From positions 6,250,501-6,314,500 of the forward strand of contig OX359201.1 of the NCBI GenBank assembly GCA_947172415.1: a stretch of DNA of 64,000 nt. Reading direction: 5' to 3'. Below, piece by piece: positions 58,201-64,000 of the stretch; position 1 is the first letter of the stretch; the number at the start of each line of letters is the position of its first letter. The notes beneath the pieces were generated by a model. It made no database searches. It saw only the letters and a program-made list of their open reading frames with translations, and was not told the DNA's origin. The translations under genes were made by a program, and so were the position numbers. The stretch comes from Chondrosia reniformis. Its lineage: Eukaryota > Porifera > Demospongiae > Chondrillida > Chondrillidae.

Positions 58201-61200
58201 AAAGTTATTTACATGTCAATTTTTTAAATTGTTTGATTGAATTAGGCTTAAGAGCCGAAAACTTCATTTCTATCACTGGATGGCTTCTGGGTCCGAGTGC
58301 CAAGTGCATGCTTGGACTGATGCCCAATCCAGTTGGAAAAATTGGATCAAAAGTTTTTGAAGTGGAAAGGGTAAGAGTATAAATTACTTTTTTATTCATC
58401 CTGATTAAAGTTAAATTATTAGTTAGCTGTTTCCATGGAAATCTGCAGTTACTTTTGCTTTCAGTTAATTATGGCTTTTGGATGTACTTTGTTTTGGAAA
58501 TAAAAGAAATTGTTTTCATAATTCAGACAAAGAACTCAAATAATCCTTTAAAGTATTAATTTGATGTCATTTGTGACTCCATGCTGAAACCTTATTTAAC
58601 TCTGCTGTTTTTCACAATCCCTTCACATCCCTATTAATTGCGTTTCTGTGTGAATACACTACATTACATAAATTATCAATATCATATATAGGTAGATTGC
58701 GCTGCCATAGCAACCATTAATCGGCTGAAAACTGCACCTCAGCAGAAGCCAATGAGGCATAAGAAGAGCCCAGTTGCTAAGATAGGAGCTTGGACACATG
58801 GTGGGATTCCTGATCCACATCGTCAGCATGCCCATCAAACCTTAGTTGAGATATGGATAGCTTCAACAGCTCGTGCTGAGACATACATTGAAGTCGTAGC
58901 TGTTTTTGCACGAGCAACTCAGGTAGGCAGATAAATTATCATTAAATATTGTACAATTTAAATGATAGGGATTTTTTCCAACTGTGTTAAACTTACCTTT
59001 CAGCTGATTCATCCTTCATCTTTTCAAAAGTTACTGAAGAACACCTTCAGGGCTGACATGTCCGACTACCTCCCTAAAAACTACCTGTGAAAGATGAACC
59101 AACTGGGAGATTGTACAATTAATTCATTTTACTGATACACATATATGAGATAATTTGATTGATTGAATTAGGGCAGTACACTAGCCTGTTCAGTTTTAAT
59201 CAGTATATTGTCCCACCCTTGCCTCATTTGACAGCCCACCCCTTTACCATTCATGCACATCAGACCTCCTTCTAGAGGATATATTTAGAAATATAATTCC
59301 CCTTGAAAGATGTTATACCAGCTCAAGCATGTAAAGGGCAAAATTGAGAGTGCAAAGTATCACTTCAGTATCTTCAATTTAAGTTTCAGTTTGTAGCACT
59401 CTTATTATGTTTTCCATGAAATAATACCCTTATTGAAGTAGGATTGCTACTATTATATACAATTTTGTAATCCACTCATTTTTGTGGTTTCAGAAACTGG
59501 CCCAAAAATAGTCGCAAAATCTTTGCAGCTGCCATCATTTCATTTTGGTAGATAGTTGCTATGGAAACAGCTGCTTCAGCACAATTAGGCAAAAAAACAT
59601 TTTCCTGAGCCCATGATTATCATGAATAGGAGGCTCTAGGAAACATGTGAGAAATTACATTAAAACACTCTTTTCCTAGAGTTATGATTTTGTAGTAGCA
59701 AACGCTTTAAAACTTTGGATGAATGTGCAGTCTGGCTTTTCTTCCTTTCTCACCGAGACAGACAACTGTTTCTAGGAATTCCATCCCTCTACAAGCCATA
59801 TTCATTAACTAAAGACTAACAATATATCAATTAATTGTCCTCTTTAAGTCTCCCTCAGTGGCTAAGTATGTTCTCCTCCTACTGCTTGTGTCAGATAGAG
59901 TGCTTAGTAAGGCTGCATGATTTTCTCTATAGCACATCCTACATTGCTTCAAAATTGACCTGAGTCACGTGCAGTCTATGAGAACCATCCGTGGAAGGAT
60001 TCCTCTAAGTTCCAAAACCAGTGAAGAAGATAAGAAATCTTTTGATGCAGTAGGAAATGCAGAGGAAGAACCGTTAACAATGTGGCTTTTATCGTCACAT
60101 GGAGTGTGGGTTTAGTTTATCTACAAATATTTTAAATGTTCATACTCTTTGAAATATTAGTACATGCATACACTTGCATGGTGGGTGTAACTATTTGTAA
60201 AGCTACATATGCACAGTATACTATACAAAAACTAATGGAAAACTAGTTATGTTTATCTAGACCTATACTGTGATTGATACCATGGCTACAGTTGTGTACT
60301 GTGATTGATACCATGGCTACAGTTGTGTACTGTGATTGTGTGTACAGTGATTGATACCATGGCTACAGTTGTGTACTGTGATTGTGTGTACAGTGATTGA
60401 TACCATGGCTACAGTTGTGTACTGTGATTGATACCATGGCTACAGTTGTGTACTGTGATTGATACCATGGCTACAGTTGTGTACTGTGATTGTGTGTACA
60501 GTGATTGATACCATGGCTACAGTTGTGTACTGTGATTGTGTGTACAGTGATTGATACCATGGCTAAAGTTGTGTACAGTGATTGATACCATGGCTACAGT
60601 TGTGTACAGTCATTGATACCATGACTACAGTTGTGTACAGTGATTGATACCATGGCTACAGTTGTGTACTGTGATTGTGTGTACAGTGATTGATACCATG
60701 GCTACAGTTGTGTACTGTGATTGTGTGTACAGTGATTGATACCATGGCTAAAGTTGTGTACAGTCATTGATACCATGGCTAAAGTTGTGTACAGTGATTG
60801 ATACCATGGCTACAGTTGTGTACAGTCATTGATACCATGACTACAGTTGTGTACAGTGATTGATACCATGGCTACAGTTGTGTACAGTGATTGATACCAT
60901 GGCTACAGTTGTGTACAGTGATTGATACCATAGCTACTGTTTTGTAATGAAGACTGATTTAATTGGCCATTTCTCATATGTACGCAGGATACAATTTCAC
61001 GAGGTAGGGCCACTTCCCTTCAAGCCGCGTAATAGCTTACAGCTGGCCAATCAATTAGGAGCCTTTTGCATATTGTAAGTTTATATGTTTGAATATTTGT
61101 GTTTCTTTTATATAATAATGTATACAATTTGAGATGTTATGAATCGCATACTATTTCATGCATGGTCAAGCTGTAAGCTGGGGAAATACTGTTTATTATG

Positions 61201-62118
61201 TTGTACTGGCTAGTTTTTCAATGAAAGAAAAACCTTGCGATAATCTTGAAATTGCTGATTATAAGGATATCAATGTCAACAAGATATTTTGGTCCACTGA
61301 ATTCAAACTTGAAATAAATAAGCAAGAGGTCTACTTTCAATCTCCATTTGTGCAAGTGTTTAAGCCCATATGGCTTGTAGGTGGCGATTATGGGATGTAA
61401 CATGCAAACACTTCTGTCTACTTATCATTATTGGCACTTTCTTTGATTCACTAAAAAGCAATTTGTAATTCCAAGAAATCGCTTTGTTAGCTGCTACAGG
61501 GAAATACAGTTAGACTTTTAAGGGTCATGCCTAGTCTTTTGTGGCTTCCTATTCCAGGAATATGACCATGGAATAGTCAAGTGAAGCCATAGGAAGTATC
61601 ACATGCCCCATCCTTCTCAAAATTCTTTCCTGAAGTTAAAGGTTTTTGGCGCAGTTGTGTGATGACATCAAATAGCACATTTATATATTCACCTGTCTAT
61701 ACAGTGTACCTGCACTGACCAGCTTTGGGCTTTTGATGTGATTCCAGACCCTAATACCAAGGTGATGGTGTCAGATTGCCATAACCTTCCTATATACAAT
61801 CTACAATTTCTAAGAAATCAAGGACCTACTTTGGAAAATGTTGCACAACACCACAGCTTTTACAGAATACTGTCTGATTTTCTCTAATTGTCTGTTATTA
61901 CATATACACAGGTAATAAAGAAAATTTATTTAACACCTCTTTATCATACAGTGAAGATGTCCCTAGCAACAAGGTCTTTGTTGGTCAAAAGAATGCTACC
62001 GTGACTGTCTTCAGTAAAAATGAAGGTGTGAGACTGTCTGTGTGTCTGTGTGTGTCTGTGTGTCTGTGTGTGGGTGTGTGTGTGTCTGTGTCTCTGTGTT
62101 TAAGTGTTTAAGTGTATG

Positions 62119-62149
<31 letters not shown>

Positions 62150-63149
62150 GGATTCCTTCTAACTGCGTCAAACCTATCTTTTGGATGGTCCATCCTTTGA
62201 CTTTTAGCATCTAGAGATGCAGTTTTTTGTTAAACTTTAGTCAGACGTTTGGACCCTGGGGGTCTTCTTTTGTGACTCTTATGTATGTACATATGTAGTA
62301 TGTATGTATGTAGTATGTATGTATGTAGTATGTATGTATGTATGCCTGCCATAGTGTACTTTCAAGCCTTCTGTAGATGGCTCTTGGGACATTGAAAATC
62401 CTGAATACATCACCCTTAGCAAGTCTGGGATTAACAAAGATGTCCGAGCTATAATTCGTGTTGGAGACTACATTTGGATTGGAAATGGGAACACAGTTAC
62501 TCTAGTACAGGCTTCCATTAACTCTGTGATAGTGAGTGTGTGTGTGTGTGTGTGTTATCTTTGTAGTAGTACATTCAATATAACCTCTTCATTACATGAA
62601 TATTCTGGCTTACCTCTGATTAAGTCATATACAGTGAAACCTGTCTAATGTGGTTGGCCTGGGGCCGCTGGACTTGGCCTTATTAGAGAGGTGGCTGCTT
62701 TAGAAAGCCTTATGTATACAACCCATAATTAAGTGGTTTTCCCATTACTTTAAGAGCTGACCATGACCAGGTTTTACTGTGAAGTGATAAGGGGTACTTG
62801 TTGCGATCATTATGATAGAGAAATTATTTGAGCAATCAGCAACACTTCTTCAAACAAAGATTAATTTAAGATGTTTCGACCCATGGGTTTTACTGTATAT
62901 CTGGCTATTATTAGTTTATTAGCCAGTATAATAACATAAATGTTGCCATCCTGTCAGCCTCTGCAGGATGATATTGAAGTGCATGATGATGATATGGCAG
63001 TGGGCAAGTTTCTGATAAATGAAATGGTCTTTGTGAAGGACACTGTCGTTATTTCACAGTATCGTAGCTCCAAACTCATTCTTTGTGATTCCTCAACAAA
63101 GCAGGTCATTGGAAATATAGATGTCACAGATCTTTGCAGCATTTATGGT
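52272..63149 (+). CDS. JIP3/JIP4-like kinesin-dynein scaffold, partial
   Basis: Family of MAPK8IP3/SPAG9 (UNC-16, Sunday driver): adaptors linking kinesin-1, dynactin, ARF6 and JNK signalling to cargo. The first exon 52272..52577 carries an RH1-type helical region (ELQKLKEQYAIEEDGLKLLV) and coiled coil. Further exons (about 53422-53493, 54219-54471, 55708-56020, 56385-56431, 56577-57014, 57371-57472, 57544-57855) encode coiled coil, an acidic linker, an RH2-like helix (PELSYCTQEELFSKLRELMD) and FWSRLFTHSP. Then 58244-58371, 58691-58922 and 59933-60106 begin the WD-like domain (AKIGAWTHGG, VEIWIAST, EPLTMWLLSSHG). 61951-62026, 62376-62531 and 62958-63149 give SNKVFVGQKNATVTVF, DGSWDIENPEYITL and DYIWIGNGNTVTLVQA, the clearest JIP3/4 matches. 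The C terminus lies beyond the window or was missed. Some junctions, after exon 2 and around 61074-61707, are unresolved. Confidence 0.83.
53030..53290 (+). repeat. Interspersed repeat family, longest copy
   Basis: It shows the fullest order of blocks: TACATGCTATGCCTATTCTG, GGGGGAACTAAACCTGAAG, AGAGCTTTGGATGAAGATAC, GGAGTCTTTC, a pyrimidine tract, GGGTCAGACAGCTGTTTCTG and GGAATTCCACCC. It lies in a JIP intron. No protein frame of note was found. Confidence 0.7.
53515..54178 (+). repeat. G-rich minisatellite with two interleaved unit types
   Basis: About 23 units of 28-29 bp, GGTAGTGTCTATGGGAGGGA followed by either GGGACGG or GGGGGTGA. The two variants are mixed along the array. It sits in a JIP intron, 25 bp past an exon, with the G-rich strand in the transcript, so RNA G-quadruplexes are likely. 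Confidence 0.95.
57215..57292 (+). repeat. tRNA-derived sequence (SINE head or tRNA pseudogene)
   Basis: The segment has an A-box-like AACTCAGTGGCAGAGCA, an anticodon-arm-like CTGGTGGTCATAACCAG, and a B-box-like GGATTCAATTCC in a T-arm, in tRNA order and spacing. The acceptor stem does not pair well, so it is not a functional tRNA. It is likely the head of a SINE or a decayed tRNA copy in a JIP intron. Confidence 0.5.
59695..59800 (+). repeat. Interspersed repeat family, copy 4
   Basis: It contains AACTTTGGATGAATGTGCAG, a CTTTTCTTCC tract, GAGACAGACAACTGTTTCTA and GGAATTCCATCCC in the family's order. A shorter piece (GGCCAGACAGATATTTCTGG) lies at 58130-58160. Confidence 0.6.
60262..60945. 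repeat. ~31-bp minisatellite with a longer alternate unit
   Basis: Repeats of TGATTGATACCATGGCTACA followed by GTTGTGTACTG or GTTGTGTACAG. Some units carry an extra 16-bp block TGATTGTGTGTACAG, giving a two-letter higher-order pattern. It is in a JIP intron. Confidence 0.92.
62028..62350. repeat. (TG)n and (TATG)n simple repeats
   Basis: TG-rich TGTGTCTG tracts at 62030-62100, then TATG arrays at 62113-62148 and 62281-62343, within a JIP intron just before the exon at 62376. Confidence 0.9.
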
Positions 63150-64000
63150 AATTATCTCTTTGTATGCAAATGCCAAAATGACTTAATATACATACGTACG
63201 TACACCTAACAGTTTCATCTGAATTATACAGTACAGTTAGAACTCCATTGCTACTATATAAACATAATAGTCTATGTGTGACATTATACAGTCTATTCTA
63301 TTTGTATATATATTTCCTTAACCTGATATTGATATAAACCATGTGTCTACAGGATAATGGTGTTGTACTCTCATTAACTTTTGACGAATTTATCAAAATC
63401 AGATGTATGTATTTTGATGATTGAAATTGGAACTGTGTTAAAACTGATTTAATGGGTCATTACAAAGTTGTTACACATACAATTGCCAAAGAATCCTATA
63501 TATGCAAAGAGAAATCCTAGGCCATGTCATGTGTATCTAATTGTAACCTTTGTGAAGTATGCAAGCATTTGTATGATATTAAGACATTTCAGCCAAACCT
63601 ATGTAACAGGAAAGACAGGAAATCTTAAATTATCGACTGAGTAAACTTAATATAGGTGTATTGACCATATGAATGAAAGTACAATTGATAATGAAATCAG
63701 GTATTAGTTCCAACTAAACCTTTCCTGCCAGTTGACTGTGTTGGTGTAGAATTGCTGTCCACAGATTCTGCTAAACCTATTACAAATACAATAACAAGCT
63801 TAAGTAGCCATTGATATATTAGTAGACAACAAGTGACATCACTTCAAATATAACCCACTAAAAGTGTTTCTTTTTTATATAAATTAGTAGTCTAAGAATA
63901 TAAGTATACAAAGTGCAAGTTGTTTTAACCTAACAAAGTACATTTACATCTGCCAATAATATCATTTCATTTGCATACTGTATTCAAAATTTACTTATGT
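63150..64000. other. Right-edge interval without recognised exons
   Basis: AT-rich sequence after the last recognised JIP exon. No frame matching the remaining blades of the JIP C-terminal domain was found, so the rest of the gene is probably past the window. Confidence 0.4.

Noticed and set aside
1-64000. CRISPR arrays
   Set aside because: The tandem repeats are contiguous units without unique spacers, and the genome is clearly eukaryotic.

Overview
The window looks like nuclear DNA of an early-branching animal, most likely a sponge (demosponge). It is AT-rich and gene-dense, with mostly short GT-AG introns, no operons, and animal-type genes: a KIF1/UNC-104 kinesin-3, a JIP3/JIP4 scaffold, RGS22, ICA1, a selenocysteine-containing SELENOF, and a Sushi/Ig receptor. 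The host phylum is an inference from gene content and compactness. Exon junctions were read by eye, by matching splice signals, reading phase and protein family together; the phases close for most genes.

Layout. 1-3878 (-): partial extracellular Sushi/Ig protein with a Thr-rich repeated stalk, running off the left edge. 5306-18060 (-): complete kinesin-3 motor gene, whose introns hold many large tandem repeats. 18335-18991 (-): RPL35. 19042-20833 (+): METTL15/MraW-type rRNA methyltransferase. 20900-23124 (+): POT/SLC15-like transporter. 23222-24730 (+): intronless DEDDh RNA exonuclease (REXO5-like). 24869-28134 (-): ICA1-like BAR protein. 28372-30210 (+): intronless BTB-Kelch protein. 30554-32089 (-): SELENOF with in-frame TGA and a SECIS in its 3' UTR. 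32261-35894 (-): mitochondrial aspartyl-tRNA synthetase DARS2. 36155-38176 (-): sphingosine-1-phosphate lyase. 38211-39802 (+): prostaglandin E synthase 2. 39803-43955: gene-poor, with a GC-rich island. 43956-48964 (+): RGS22-like gene, with a second REXO5-like exonuclease (44793-46166, -) nested antisense in an intron. 50125-52192 (-): MEI4-like meiotic double-strand-break factor. 52272 to beyond 63149 (+): JIP3/JIP4-like scaffold, running off the right edge.

Architecture. Four gene pairs are head to head with their start codons only 34 to 237 bp apart (SGPL1/PTGES2, RPL35/METTL15, MEI4/JIP, ICA1/KLHL), so each pair must share a very compact bidirectional promoter. The genes do not form one pathway, but two are functionally linked: the kinesin-3 motor and the JIP scaffold both serve microtubule transport. 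The most unusual points are an expanded Lys-Asp K-loop in the kinesin, a tandem array of duplicated 5' splice sites in the transporter gene, the readable Sec codon plus SECIS of SELENOF, a MEI4 gene in such an early lineage with a likely GC-AG intron, a nested paralogous exonuclease, and an interspersed repeat family with at least five copies in the window. No CRISPR array, bacterial operon or viral-type element was supported.
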